Shown here piece after piece: positions 25,240-35,700 of a stretch of 64,000 nt of DNA (position 1 is the stretch's first letter; each line of letters opens with the position of its first letter). This DNA is from Pedobacter duraquae (lineage in GTDB: Bacteria; Bacteroidota; Bacteroidia; Sphingobacteriales; Sphingobacteriaceae), in assembly GCF_004362245.1 (NCBI RefSeq), contig NZ_SNWM01000002.1, positions 248,001 to 312,000 of the forward strand, in the 5' to 3' direction. Under the pieces are notes generated by a model. That model was not told where the DNA came from. It made no database searches and saw only the letters and a program-made list of their open reading frames with translations. The translations under genes and the position numbers were made by a program.

Positions 25240-27678
25240 TCAATTTACACGCATCAGCCATACTTCGGCAATCTGTACACCACGACCGCTTCCACCAAGC
25301 CCTAATGGCCTGTTCCACTTTAACTTTAGCGAACCACCCTGGGTAGCCACAGCTGGAATCTCAAATTCCTGAGGTTGAAAATCCATAGCTTTTGCTTTCA
25401 TCGGTTGAATCTCAATACCTTCATTGGCAACCAAGCGGATGTCTGACTTAGCCTCCGGACCATAGACGACTTTCAACTTATAGTGCGCCGATTTATCCAA
25501 TGAAGGGTAAAATAATTCCAGCGGATAGTCATGCAACGTTTCCGCAAAAGTGCTGGAAGACACTTTAGACTCATGATCCTGAACGCGCACCACCATGCCA
25601 TCCATTGGTGCTTTTAAATAGGCAGGGTCATCAGCATATGCCGAGCCCATTACCAGATGGGGCTGGGCTCCTGGCTTTCCCAGGTCATCATAAAAACCAC
25701 CCGGACCTGGATTTGTCCAGTTTAAAATTGCTTCAATCCGCTTGAGTCTTTCCTGCTCCGTTTTTAAGCCAGAAATCTCATCAAAGCGTTTTCTCAGCCA
25801 TGGGGCATCATTTAGCGGAAAATCTATAAGATCAAGGTTGGCTCCGCGATGTACGGCAATTGCCTGATAGCGCGCAACACTCAGCTGCATATGTATGCTT
25901 TGGAAAAGTGCTTCAGCCAGTTCAAACACCCTGGCCCGGGTTTCTGAAGCATATAAAGGTGCCGGTTTTTCCAGTGCCACCCGGGCATCTGCCAGCGCTG
26001 CTAGGCTTCCCGTAGCACTGGCCCTACTCAGAATTTCTAATGCTTTTTGCTCCTGCGCTGTTTCTTGTATTAATCTGGACTGGTTTGTTGCGTCGTAATA
26101 AGCTCTGTATAAGGCTTGCTGGAAACGCCAGTTTTGCAGGCGTGCAGGTGTTGCCGATCGTTCCATATCCTGAAACTGCGACAGCGTTGTCCGTACCTGG
26201 GTATTCTGCGCCAGAGAACCACGCCAGTTCTGTTCAAGTCCCTTAAGTCCTTGTGCAAAGGATTCGCGGAGTTCGGATCCTATAAAGTATCCACTATATT
26301 CCCGCAAAATATCCGTCACATCGGCATTCGGGTCCCAGCCCAGCCCGCTCCAAATAATCTTATTCACATCGTCATTACATCCTTCGGAATACGTAAGAAA
26401 GCCATAGCTGGCAACCGGTTGTAAGCGTTTAAAAATCAACGCCTGATCAATAGGCCTGGGATTGATAGGCTCCCGGTTCAGTGTTGCAATGGATGCAAAG
26501 TCCCATTCTGGAACCGGATATTGCGCTCTCCAGGAATGCGTTATATCAGGATAAAAACGCAGTTTATAGCGCGCGGGTAGGTTAGCTCGCAAATCATCCA
26601 GGCTTTCGCTTTGCTGGGGTCCGAACACTACGCCCTCAAGCCACTCCGGCTCTGTTTTAATCACTTTATAAAAATCTGCCAGCCATGTTGAGCCGAAACC
26701 TTGTGGAGACATCCACATCTTAGCTTCCGGATGAAGCTTTTTTAACTGTGCCGTCTGTTTTTCAAGCATGGGAAAGAAATCCTTCGGCGGCGTATGCCCC
26801 GGATCTCCTCCGGGTACAAATACAGCATCTACGCGCGGTAATTGTTCTAATACCGCGCCCCATTCCTTAATTGCCCGGTCTACGGTCGCTTTATCCCCAT
26901 AATCTTTCTCCATTGCCGGGTACCATACCCAGCATGCAATGCCATATTCTTTTGCCAGCCTCGACATTTCGATCATCATCTTCATCGGTGGTATAGGGAA
27001 ATGCGGACTATCTGCATCATCATCCGATACCGGTGGGATCAGTTCGATCGCATTGGTGCCAAAAATGACAAGATCACGGATATATTGCTCCCATATAGAG
27101 ACCGACCAGCCGTCATAAGAATTTGTTTTCGGACGATAACCTAACTGATGCCCCCTCAATGCATATACTGGCGCAGAATTGACGTCAATTTTTGAGGCAA
27201 CAGTAACTGCGCCCCAGGTATAGTCCATCATTCGCAACAGCTTTCCCGCGCCAAACAGTACCCCTCGGGCATCATTTCCGGCAATCACAATTACATCCTC
27301 TGAATAACTGACAATCCTAAATCCTTCAGGCTTTTCTGAACCATTCCCAAGCACTTTAGCTAACGAAGGATATGCCGATATCAGCGCTTTACGCTGCCCC
27401 AGAATTACTGCCTTTTGCCCCTTTGCTGGAATTGTAGTACGCGTCTGCCAGCGAATACGGCTCCGTTTTTCTACTTCATCAAGGAGCATTTCTGATGCTT
27501 TAATTTCAGGCCCGCTCATCCCTGGTGCCAGGACAAGCAAAGCCGTATTCAGGTTCACCTGTCCGACAGGTGCCAATATAGTAGTATGCGCTATCGGTAA
27601 AGTTGTATTTGCTTTTACTTTACTCAACGTAAACAGCACCATCAACAGGAAAATCGATTTTTTAGAGATCAGCATCAT
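25240..27678 (-). CDS. Large secreted glycoside-hydrolase-like protein (GH67/GH115-like fold)
   Basis: The 812-residue protein begins at ATG 27678 with a signal peptide (MMLISKKSIFLLMVLF to KANT); the longer frame from 27741 is unlikely. Residues about 40-150 look like the zincin-like N-terminal domain of GH67/GH20-type enzymes (LLVLAPGMSGPEIKASEML). A TIM-barrel-like region follows (about 170-480, with VFVPGGDPGHTPPKDF, MWMSPQGFG, FYPDITHSW and FLTYSEGCNDDVNKIIWSGL, resembling alpha-glucuronidase relatives). Then come an all-helical region and a C-terminal beta domain. The candidate acid/base Glu is in YSEGCNDD. The exact family is unassigned. Confidence 0.7.
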   Translation of the reverse strand: MMLISKKSIFLLMVLFTLSKVKANTTLPIAHTTILAPVGQVNLNTALLVLAPGMSGPEIKASEMLLDEVEKRSRIRWQTRTTIPAKGQKAVILGQRKALISAYPSLAKVLGNGSEKPEGFRIVSYSEDVIVIAGNDARGVLFGAGKLLRMMDYTWGAVTVASKIDVNSAPVYALRGHQLGYRPKTNSYDGWSVSIWEQYIRDLVIFGTNAIELIPPVSDDDADSPHFPIPPMKMMIEMSRLAKEYGIACWVWYPAMEKDYGDKATVDRAIKEWGAVLEQLPRVDAVFVPGGDPGHTPPKDFFPMLEKQTAQLKKLHPEAKMWMSPQGFGSTWLADFYKVIKTEPEWLEGVVFGPQQSESLDDLRANLPARYKLRFYPDITHSWRAQYPVPEWDFASIATLNREPINPRPIDQALIFKRLQPVASYGFLTYSEGCNDDVNKIIWSGLGWDPNADVTDILREYSGYFIGSELRESFAQGLKGLEQNWRGSLAQNTQVRTTLSQFQDMERSATPARLQNWRFQQALYRAYYDATNQSRLIQETAQEQKALEILSRASATGSLAALADARVALEKPAPLYASETRARVFELAEALFQSIHMQLSVARYQAIAVHRGANLDLIDFPLNDAPWLRKRFDEISGLKTEQERLKRIEAILNWTNPGPGGFYDDLGKPGAQPHLVMGSAYADDPAYLKAPMDGMVVRVQDHESKVSSSTFAETLHDYPLELFYPSLDKSAHYKLKVVYGPEAKSDIRLVANEGIEIQPMKAKAMDFQPQEFEIPAVATQGGSLKLKWNRPLGLGGSGRGVQIAEVWLMRVN

Positions 27679-27871
27679 ATTTGGTTTAGGTTTATTGCAG
27701 GTTATGAGACAGCCATGATAACAAATATCACCGATATCCACCCAGTTTTATTGCAGCTTTTTATCCAGTTTCTATAGCATATTAGCATCTGGTAACATTT
27801 CTCTTTCAATACCCTTTTTTAAGAAATAATATACTTATATTCATAGCAACCAATATATAAACCTTCTTGAA
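27679..27871. promoter_or_regulatory. Divergent promoter region between the GH operon and the AraC regulator
   Basis: These 193 bp separate two start codons read in opposite directions. They must contain the promoters of the four-gene minus-strand operon and of the AraC regulator, and probably binding sites for the latter. No perfect dyad stood out by eye. Confidence 0.45.
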
Positions 27872-28741
27872 ATGAAACCGTACTTTCACAAAGTTCCAGT
27901 TACATTGCTTAATTCTTTCGGTATCCGGCACGATATACAGCCAAACTTCGGGAGGATCTGGCACTACCACCCTGAACTCGAATTACATTATGTAATCAAA
28001 GGCGAAGGCCTGAGATTTATAGGCGATAACATAGGTAACTTTTCTACCGGCGAGATTATTCTGCTCGGAGAAAACCTTCCGCATACCTGGCGCTGTCGCG
28101 AAGAATATTTTCAGAACGACCCCAGCTATCACACTGAAGCCATCGTGCTCCAGTTTCTTCCAGACTGCCTCGGCAAAAGTTTGCTTAATATTCCTGAAGC
28201 CTATCTCATTCCGAAATTATACGAAAAAGCCAAACGTGGCATGATCATCCACGGCGCTGCAAGGGAAAAGCTGGCAAAACTGATGACCGGAGCCGTTCAT
28301 GCCACCAACCTGGATCGTATCATTCAGTTTATGTCAATCCTGAAAGTACTTGCTGAGGCCGACGATTATACCTTAATCGCATCTGCGCAAAGCTTTAATC
28401 AGTCTAACGAGCAGGATACTAAACGACTAAATAAGGTCTATAACTTTACCCTTTCAAATTACAAGAAGGAAATCAGCCTGGAAGAAATTTCGTCCATCTG
28501 CAACCTCAGCATTACCTCATTCTGCAGGTATTTTAAACTGATGACAAAGAAAACGTACTATGATTTTTTAATAGAAATCCGCATCAGCCATGCCTGTCAC
28601 TTCCTGGTGGAAGATAAGTTCCCAACCGAGTTAATCTGCTTTGAATGTGGATTTAACAACGTATCCAATTTCTACAGACACTTTAAAAAGATCATTGGGA
28701 TGACACCACTGGAATATAAACGAAAATACCTTGCTGCTTAA
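27872..28741 (+). CDS. AraC-family transcriptional regulator with cupin sensor
   Basis: The 289-residue regulator has an N-terminal cupin-like ligand domain (about 1-150; NFGRIWHYHPELELHYVIKGEGLRFIGDN, GEIILLGENLPHTWRC) and a C-terminal double helix-turn-helix (about 185-289; ISLEEISSICNLSITSFCRYFKLMTKKTYYDFL, FECGFNNVSNFYRHFKKIIGMTPLEYKRKY). It is divergent from the GH-aldolase-isomerase-kinase operon and convergent with the SusCD arm. It is therefore the most likely local inducer-responsive regulator of both arms. The inducer is probably a sugar from the target glycan (inference). Confidence 0.9.
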   Translation: MKPYFHKVPVTLLNSFGIRHDIQPNFGRIWHYHPELELHYVIKGEGLRFIGDNIGNFSTGEIILLGENLPHTWRCREEYFQNDPSYHTEAIVLQFLPDCLGKSLLNIPEAYLIPKLYEKAKRGMIIHGAAREKLAKLMTGAVHATNLDRIIQFMSILKVLAEADDYTLIASAQSFNQSNEQDTKRLNKVYNFTLSNYKKEISLEEISSICNLSITSFCRYFKLMTKKTYYDFLIEIRISHACHFLVEDKFPTELICFECGFNNVSNFYRHFKKIIGMTPLEYKRKYLAA

Positions 28742-28757
28742 TACGGCAAGGTATTTT
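28723..28757. terminator. Bidirectional terminator built from the overlapping 3' ends of two genes
   Basis: The 12 bp stem AAAATACCTTGC/GCAAGGTATTTT (28723-28734 with 28746-28757) lies within the last codons of the AraC and DUF3748 genes, whose stop codons overlap in the loop. T-runs on both strands fit an intrinsic terminator in each direction. Confidence 0.75.
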
Positions 28758-30057
28758 TTAAGATAAATATCTGCAGGAACCGCCTCCCGGCAGAACTAAC
28801 ATATCTGTTGAATGCAAGCATCTGCCCGTTATTAGACCATACAACTCCCCCAACGGGTTTGTCGGCTTCAGAAAAAGGATCCGTTTCAAAATATATTTCT
28901 CCAGTATCAACGCTGCTTAGCAAGATCCTATTCCCCGCTGGATAAGCCAACGACTTGCCATCCGGACTGAAATTAAATTGCCCCTGTACATCAAAGGCAT
29001 TAAAAGTAAGCTGTCTGATCGCTCCGCCATTTGGAGATACACCAAAGATTTGAATAATTCCCTGAGCGTCTTTACTTAAAAATGAAATTATTGAGCCAGC
29101 AGCATTAGTACGCAGCCAATGTCGAGGTCCCATAATTCCTGACTGTGTAAAAGTAATCCGCCGCTGGGTAATGCCAGAGGGAACAGCAGGACGGGTATCA
29201 ATGCTGCCTTCAATCAGTTCATTTCCGACCTCAAAATCGACATCTTCGGGCAGGTCTGCCACAAAACATTCTGTTTTTAATACGCCGTTTTCATCTGCTA
29301 CATGTCCTTGAAATGCAATTGCACGACACTTTCGTGTACCATCTTCGCCGATATATCCATTGCTCCCGATCCAGCATTCATCAAACGCCTTTTCAATATC
29401 GTCAGTTCCAGCACATGGATTCGCTGTCACCCGGGATACAATAACGGAAAACAAAGCGCCATCGTTGTTTTCCATTTCAACATCTTCGGGCACCACTACC
29501 TTTTTTAGTGGGAGCATTACACCAACGGCACGCAGGTCTTTTTTTAAAGGATCTACCGCAGCCAACTGCTCCATCACAAAATCGTTGTACGTAAAACTGA
29601 TCCATTGCCCGTCGCCACTCCAGCAGTGTGCATGGGTGCCCCCGCGAAGCGCACCTTTGGTAAAGGGACTGGTAATATTCCTGGCATCCATAAAAACCGG
29701 ATGCTGGGGCCTGGCTATATCAATTGCCACACCTGTACGCCTGGTAAAACTGTACGGCTTTTCAGCCATTGCATTCCGGATGCCGTGAATAAAAATAACG
29801 ACATCACCTGTGGGTGAAAATGATGCTGCACCCACACCAGGCCCAAAGACAGATTGGTTTGTGGTACGATACAATTCCCTGATTTCAGCAGTTTCTGTAT
29901 GCAGCATCAGGATACGCCCTGTCGCACCAATCTGGCCGTCGTCATTCCTGGCATCAAACACAATCCATTGATCATCAACAGAAAAAACCTGATAATTATG
30001 AATGGTGTGCCCACTTTCATCAAAGGTAAGCTGTTGCATTTTGAAGTTCATCGACAT
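28738..30057 (-). CDS. DUF3748 (YidR-like) beta-propeller protein
   Basis: This protein of about 440 residues has no signal peptide and resembles E. coli YidR. The opening (MQQLTFDESGHTIHNYQVFSVDDQWIVFDARNDD) and the later GGTHAHCWSGDGQWISFTYND and FNFSPDGKSLAYPAGNRILL are WD40/PD40-like propeller blades. An in-frame ATG at 30075 would overlap the upstream gene. I take 30057, leaving 7 bp between genes; 30051 is also possible. YidR-type proteins have no established function, though they resemble oligogalacturonate-lyase propellers. Placement in a glycan locus suggests a role in sugar processing (inference). Confidence 0.82.
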   Translation of the reverse strand: MSMNFKMQQLTFDESGHTIHNYQVFSVDDQWIVFDARNDDGQIGATGRILMLHTETAEIRELYRTTNQSVFGPGVGAASFSPTGDVVIFIHGIRNAMAEKPYSFTRRTGVAIDIARPQHPVFMDARNITSPFTKGALRGGTHAHCWSGDGQWISFTYNDFVMEQLAAVDPLKKDLRAVGVMLPLKKVVVPEDVEMENNDGALFSVIVSRVTANPCAGTDDIEKAFDECWIGSNGYIGEDGTRKCRAIAFQGHVADENGVLKTECFVADLPEDVDFEVGNELIEGSIDTRPAVPSGITQRRITFTQSGIMGPRHWLRTNAAGSIISFLSKDAQGIIQIFGVSPNGGAIRQLTFNAFDVQGQFNFSPDGKSLAYPAGNRILLSSVDTGEIYFETDPFSEADKPVGGVVWSNNGQMLAFNRYVSSAGRRFLQIFILKNTLPY

Positions 30058-30064
30058 AGCTATC

Positions 30065-31099
30065 TTAATTGGCAAGGGCCATCACCACATATTTTACATT
30101 GACCCGGTTATAGGTATAAGTGATATGAATCGTTCCATCTGTAGCCTGCACAACCGCAGGATAACTAAATTCCCCTGTTTCTTCATTTTCCAACACTGCG
30201 GCATCCGTCCAGATATTGCCATCTTTGGAAACGGCAACATTAAGTTTTGCCCTTCCCCCTTTTCCTTGTACCGTAGGGTTATAGATTAGTACCTGCCATC
30301 CATTCTTTAAGGTCACGGCATCAGTTCCTGAATTTGGATTCGGCAAGCTTGTTTTGGTTACTGTACCCCAGCTGTTGCCATTATCGCTGGAGAAAGCCTG
30401 AACGAGGATATTCTCTTTACTGCGGCAAATAATCTGGAGTTTCTTATCCGGATGGATCAAAATACTCGGCTGAATTAAGTTGAATGGCGTTTGCGGATCG
30501 ACAGGGATTAGCGTCCATGTTTTTCCATGGTCTGTAGATTTCTCCATATGTGCTTTCCAGCTGTCTTTAGTTTCACTGCTCGATGGTGAAAGTATTGTAC
30601 CGTCGGCCAGTTCCACAGGTTTGTTTTTAATTGGCCCCAAAATACCGTCAGGCAAGCGCTCGGCCTTTGTCCATGTCTTTCCGTCGTTCGTCGAAGTCAT
30701 CACCATGCCCCACCAGGTACTCGGTGAAGGACCTACTTTATAAAACAGGAATAGCTTGCCTGTACTTGCCTTAAAAAGCACTGGGTTCCAGCATGGATGA
30801 CGCAGCGTATCACTCATAATCCCATCAGCCATTTTTACAGGCTTAGACCATGTTCCTTTTTCATTAACTGATAACCAGATACACACGTCTTTATTGCCTT
30901 CATGGGTACCCCCAAAAGCTGCCGCCATCCATTTACCTGGCTTAACTTCTACCAGAGTCGACGCATGGCAGGATGGAAACGGAGGCTGATCATAAATCAA
31001 CGCCCCACTTACTCTTCGTAGTTTAATTTGTGCTGTGCTGATATTTGCATGCATACAACCCAGCAACAGCAGCACTGAAAATATTTTTATGGTTCTCAT
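30065..31099 (-). CDS. BNR/sialidase-fold exported protein
   Basis: The 344-residue protein starts with a signal sequence whose LLLLGC could be a lipobox (Cys15). The rest is a six-bladed sialidase-like propeller of the BNR_2 type. It carries Asp-box-like repeats (STNDGKTWTKAERL, STDHGKTWTLIPV, SSDNGNSWGTVTK, SKDGNIWTDAAV) and an early GTHEGNKDVCIWLS segment. Sialidase-fold members cleave terminal acidic sugars or act on other glycans. No N-acetylneuraminate catabolic genes (nanE, nanK, nagB) are adjacent, so true sialidase activity is doubtful. It lies 12 bp after susD, in the same operon. Confidence 0.83.
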   Translation of the reverse strand: MRTIKIFSVLLLLGCMHANISTAQIKLRRVSGALIYDQPPFPSCHASTLVEVKPGKWMAAAFGGTHEGNKDVCIWLSVNEKGTWSKPVKMADGIMSDTLRHPCWNPVLFKASTGKLFLFYKVGPSPSTWWGMVMTSTNDGKTWTKAERLPDGILGPIKNKPVELADGTILSPSSSETKDSWKAHMEKSTDHGKTWTLIPVDPQTPFNLIQPSILIHPDKKLQIICRSKENILVQAFSSDNGNSWGTVTKTSLPNPNSGTDAVTLKNGWQVLIYNPTVQGKGGRAKLNVAVSKDGNIWTDAAVLENEETGEFSYPAVVQATDGTIHITYTYNRVNVKYVVMALAN

Positions 31100-31110
31100 A
31101 TTCCTATAAT

Positions 31111-32763
31111 TTAATACCCCGGGTTCTGTTCTAATTTTGCACTAAAATTAGCATCTATAGCGGTCTGTGGGATGGGGAAAAATTCATGCTTATCAAGAAT
31201 GGTGCTCTTGGTAATGTCTAGCAGATTGTACTTTCGTACACGTTCTACCAGCTTGCCCATACGCGTTAAGGTGCGTCTGCGCGGCTCCTCTGCAATCAGC
31301 TCCCTTGCACGTTCATCAAGGATATAATCCAATGTCATGTCAGCGGCATTAGCAGGTTTTGCATTTGAACGGTTACGCAGCACGTTCACATCATCAGCAG
31401 CACTCTGTAATGCGCCCTTGCGCACAAAGGCCTCGGCACGCAACAAATAGGTCTCTGCAAGTCTGAAGATCGCAATGTCTTTCGCTGTTCTGCCAGATGT
31501 ATTGATGTTATTCCAGGGTTTCCCTTCTACTTTTCTTGGATATGGATATATGTTTCTCAACGTGTCTTCCTGATTGGTGCGTTTTTCTACCTGCTGACCG
31601 AAATATTTCGATGCCGGGTTGTTGTAGTAGAATTTGCGTCGCATGTTATAAATGGAATTCCGCATATCGTTAGCGGCATTGTCTTTCCAGACATCATATA
31701 AAAAGTAGTTGGTGCCACGACAAGGTCCTGTGCCTCTACCCAGACTGTCAGATACCAGTATTGCCTTCCCTTCAGGATCAAGCACTTTGGTTAAGAAAGG
31801 TGCCCATTGCCTAATCATGCTGTTACCAGCCTGAGATCCACCTCCACCTTGGGTAAAGGCCTCAAACTGCCATACATAGATGGACTCCAGGTTTCCTGAA
31901 CTCCTATTCTGGTTACCATCCTTAAAAAGATCTGAAAAAACATCTCCCGGAAGGTCCTTCTGACTGCCAAAACGCGTGGTCATGATTTTGTACAAACCAG
32001 AGTTGATTACATTGTTTGCACTGGCGATAGACTTATCATAGTCGCCAAGACTAATGTATACTTCGCTCAGTAAGTGGTCTGCCGCCGCTTTAACGATCCT
32101 TCCTTCTTTGGTCTTATCAACAGTTGCCGGAAGCCATTTAGATGCATACTCCAGGTCGTTGCGTACAAATTCGTAAATCTGTTTTCTGGTCGCACGGGTA
32201 AAATCAGATTTCGGTCCAGCATACAACGTATCTACCAGGGGTACGCCTCCGTAGGTATTTGCCAGCAGATTATAGGTGTATGCTCTGTAAAATTTCGCCT
32301 CTGCAATAACGGCATTACGTGCTGCATCGGTAGCCCAAATTGCTTTTGACTCGGGCTTATTTGCATACACAATGATGGTGTTGGCATCCAGGATCATCTT
32401 TGTGTATGCCCAGTTCCAGATATTGGTCACCTCCCGCGTGGTAGGATTCAGATAGGTGTTATAGTTTTTGTAAAAGGTAAATTCAGCACCTGCTGCGGTA
32501 ACTACATCGGTACCCATAAAGTTGGCGATATAGGTCTGATCATCCATAGTCATCTCCTCGCGTGCAGCCTGACTCAGTCCAACCAGATAATTCTGGAACC
32601 CTGTATTGTTGATCAGCACCAGGTCTGAGTTTAAAGATCCAAGTGGCTTTTCGTCTAAGAGACTCTTTTTACATGCCCCTAAAAGGAACATCATGGTCAG
32701 TACCAGGCAAGTCTGAACAAAAAATTTACCTGATAAAAATATTTGTAAAGTTTTCATAATCAT
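31111..32763 (-). CDS. susD: SusD/RagB-family glycan-binding lipoprotein
   Basis: The 550-residue outer-membrane lipoprotein has a lipobox (LLGAC, lipidation Cys about 31). TPR-rich SusD helices follow (AKFYRAYTYNLLANTYGGVPLVDTLYAG; AADHLLSEVYISLGDYDKSI). The C-terminus is typical (YILDERARELIAEEPRRRTLTRMGKLVER; EFFPIPQTAIDANFSAKLEQNPGY). SusD proteins cap the SusC transporter and bind the oligosaccharide. It follows susC by 25 bp. The start is ATG 32763 or 32757. Confidence 0.94.
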   Translation of the reverse strand: MIMKTLQIFLSGKFFVQTCLVLTMMFLLGACKKSLLDEKPLGSLNSDLVLINNTGFQNYLVGLSQAAREEMTMDDQTYIANFMGTDVVTAAGAEFTFYKNYNTYLNPTTREVTNIWNWAYTKMILDANTIIVYANKPESKAIWATDAARNAVIAEAKFYRAYTYNLLANTYGGVPLVDTLYAGPKSDFTRATRKQIYEFVRNDLEYASKWLPATVDKTKEGRIVKAAADHLLSEVYISLGDYDKSIASANNVINSGLYKIMTTRFGSQKDLPGDVFSDLFKDGNQNRSSGNLESIYVWQFEAFTQGGGGSQAGNSMIRQWAPFLTKVLDPEGKAILVSDSLGRGTGPCRGTNYFLYDVWKDNAANDMRNSIYNMRRKFYYNNPASKYFGQQVEKRTNQEDTLRNIYPYPRKVEGKPWNNINTSGRTAKDIAIFRLAETYLLRAEAFVRKGALQSAADDVNVLRNRSNAKPANAADMTLDYILDERARELIAEEPRRRTLTRMGKLVERVRKYNLLDITKSTILDKHEFFPIPQTAIDANFSAKLEQNPGY

Positions 32764-32788
32764 TTAGTTATTTGATGAATAAACCGGA

Positions 32789-35700
32789 TTAAAATGCAAC
32801 ATTTAAGCCTAATGTAAATGTGCGTGCCATCGGATAAAGGTTGGCAGTAGTAATACCTCCACTTTCAGGGTCTGCTCCCGGCCATTTGGTAAACGTATGC
32901 AGGTTCTTACCGCTCACGAAAACACGTAGGTTAGCTAGTCTGAGTTTACTCAACTGCTCTTTTGGAAACTGATAGGAAAGTGATACATCCTGAATCCGCA
33001 CAAAGTTCCTGCTGATATACCAGCCATGTGAAAGCGGATTGTTATACACCAACGATGGACGGGTCTCTGATTTATTCTCTGCAGTCCAGTACCCAGCATC
33101 AAGCTGGTTTAGTCCCCTGCCTGGGGCGTTCGGACTTACCGCTGTATTTAACAATGGGAAGTTTGAAATCCAGCCCTGCATAGCATTCAGGAATACCGAT
33201 AATGACACATTACCATATCTGAATATATTTGTTAAGCCAAATCTATAGTTAGGCTGACCACCAGAACCGATAATAGTACGGTCGTTTGCGTCAATCTTGC
33301 CGTCGTTATTCAGGTCTTTTAACCTGACAAAGCCTGGCTTAGATCCCGTAGGAATCTGATCTCCTGTTTGGTAAATACCATCAAATACATAATCGTAATA
33401 CGTTGTAATCGGGTGACCAATAAACCAATTGTTCGACAGATCGTTATCTTCTATTCCATCGCCGTTAACATCAGTATTGTACAAGTGTACAATCTTATTT
33501 TTATTAGTCGAGAATACAAAGTTTGTTCCCCACTCAAACTTGCTACTCTGAATATTAATTGAGTTCAGTGTAAGCTCTATACCCTTATTATTGGTTTTTC
33601 CGATATTAGCAAAAATGCTATTATAACCCGTCATAACAGGAATAGATCTCCGCACAAGCAGGTCGCTTGTATTACTATTATATACCTCCAGGGTACCACC
33701 CAGTCTACCTTTAAATAACTCAAAATCTACGGCAGCATTAGCTGTATAGGTTGTTTCCCATTTCAGATCTGGGTTAGCGATGGTTGACGGAAAAACACCA
33801 AGTGTGGTAGCGCCGCCATCTCCATATACGTATTGGGTGGTGCTTGACAAGCTTAGCGACTGGTATGGCCCGATCGCCTGATTACCCACTGCTCCATAAG
33901 ATAAACGCACTTTCAGCATATCTATAAAAGGAATTTTTTTAATAAATGGTTCATCGGAGGCAATCCAGGCTAATGATCCTGAAGGGAATGTAGCGTACTT
34001 ATTATTGGCTGCAAAAACAGAACTTCCATCCCTTCTTGCGGTAAGTGTTAACAGGTATTTTTCTTTAAACCGGTAATTGATCCTGAACATGGATGAAATA
34101 CCTTCTGAGGCTTCCGCCGTTGACGTGTTAGACAATACCGCACCTAAACCGAGGTTGTTAAAGCCAAGCGCATCAGAACTCAGCTGATCTGCAAGTGCTG
34201 TAGTAGACTCGAAACCGTAGTGGTTACGCCCGTATAACAAAGTGAAGTCTACAGCATGGTCTTTACTAATCTGTTTGTTATAAGTTAAGATATTCTCCAG
34301 TACCCAGTCAAAGTTTTTCTGATCAAATTTACTGGCACTGGTTGTATTGTTTGTTAAATGTGTATCCTGACGGAAGAAATTATAGTTATGATTCCAACGG
34401 TAGTTTGGCGAATAATTAACCCGGTAACCCAACCCCTTGATAAAGGGAACTGTTAATTTTGCGTAGAAATTACTAAAAAGGTTATCATACACCTCTTCAT
34501 TAGTTGTTAGCAAAGATGCTCTCACTGAATTTCCATAGGCTTGATCTTCGGGAACAACGAATTGTGTGGGCTGACCATCCGGATAATACCAGTTACCATA
34601 CGGGCTGTTGGTATAGGCATTATTTAAGTCGGCAGCGATACCCGATAAATCGCGGTGTACAAAAGTGGAATTAATTCCTACGCTAAACCAGTCGGTAATC
34701 TGATTATCTATATTTGCCCTAACCGAAGTTCTTTTCTGATTATCATTGAAGATAAGTCCTTTCTCATTAACCATTGCACCTGACAGGTAGTAGTTGGAAT
34801 ATTGCGACCTTCCGGAGATGCTGACATCATAAGAATTGATACGACCAGGTTGCGAAGCCTCATCCCATGGATCATGGGTAATTCCGGCAGCATAGTTGTC
34901 AGCTTCCGACTTATTCAGATAGGTTAATATTTTTGCGGGGTCTGCTTCAAGTCCCGATTGTGCTCTCCAATCCAGTTTGCTTTGTACATAGCGCTCCGGA
35001 CTCAGCAATTTCACTTTGTATGCCCAGTCTGAGAATCCGTTAAAGGCATTGAACCTGATATTAGGTTTTTCTGTCGTTCCCTTTTTTGAGGTAACAAGGA
35101 TAACGCCGTTTGCCGCTCTCGATCCGTAGATTGCTGCTGCGCTTGCATCTTTTAGGATTTCCATTGACTGGATATCATTCGGATTGATATCAGCAAGGCT
35201 ACCACTAAATATAATTCCATCCAATACAATCAGTGGATTGTTGGACGCGCTTAAAGAACGTGGTCCACGAATCAGTATGGATCCACTTTGTCCTGGTCGC
35301 CCGTCATCAGTAACCTGCACCCCTGCAACGGTTCCGCGTAATGCTTGTGAAACGTTGGTATTGGGCAGGTTTGCAGATTTGGACAGGTCAACCTTAGTTA
35401 CCGATCCGGTTACATTACGCTTGGACTGCGTGCCGTAACCAACCACTACTACCTCGCCCAGAGCCTTCGAATCTGGCTGAAGTACCACGTCGAGTACCAC
35501 ACGGTTGCCAAGGACTATTTCCTGAGGAAGAGATCCGATATAGGAGATTACGAGTATATCTTCCGCACCGCGTGCGTTAAGTACATACTTACCGTCAACA
35601 TTCGTGCTTGCACCTATCTTGGTGCCCTTAATCATCACGGTAGCTCCGGTGAGCGCTTCTCCCTTTGGATCCCGTACCGTACCACTCACGGTAATGGTCT

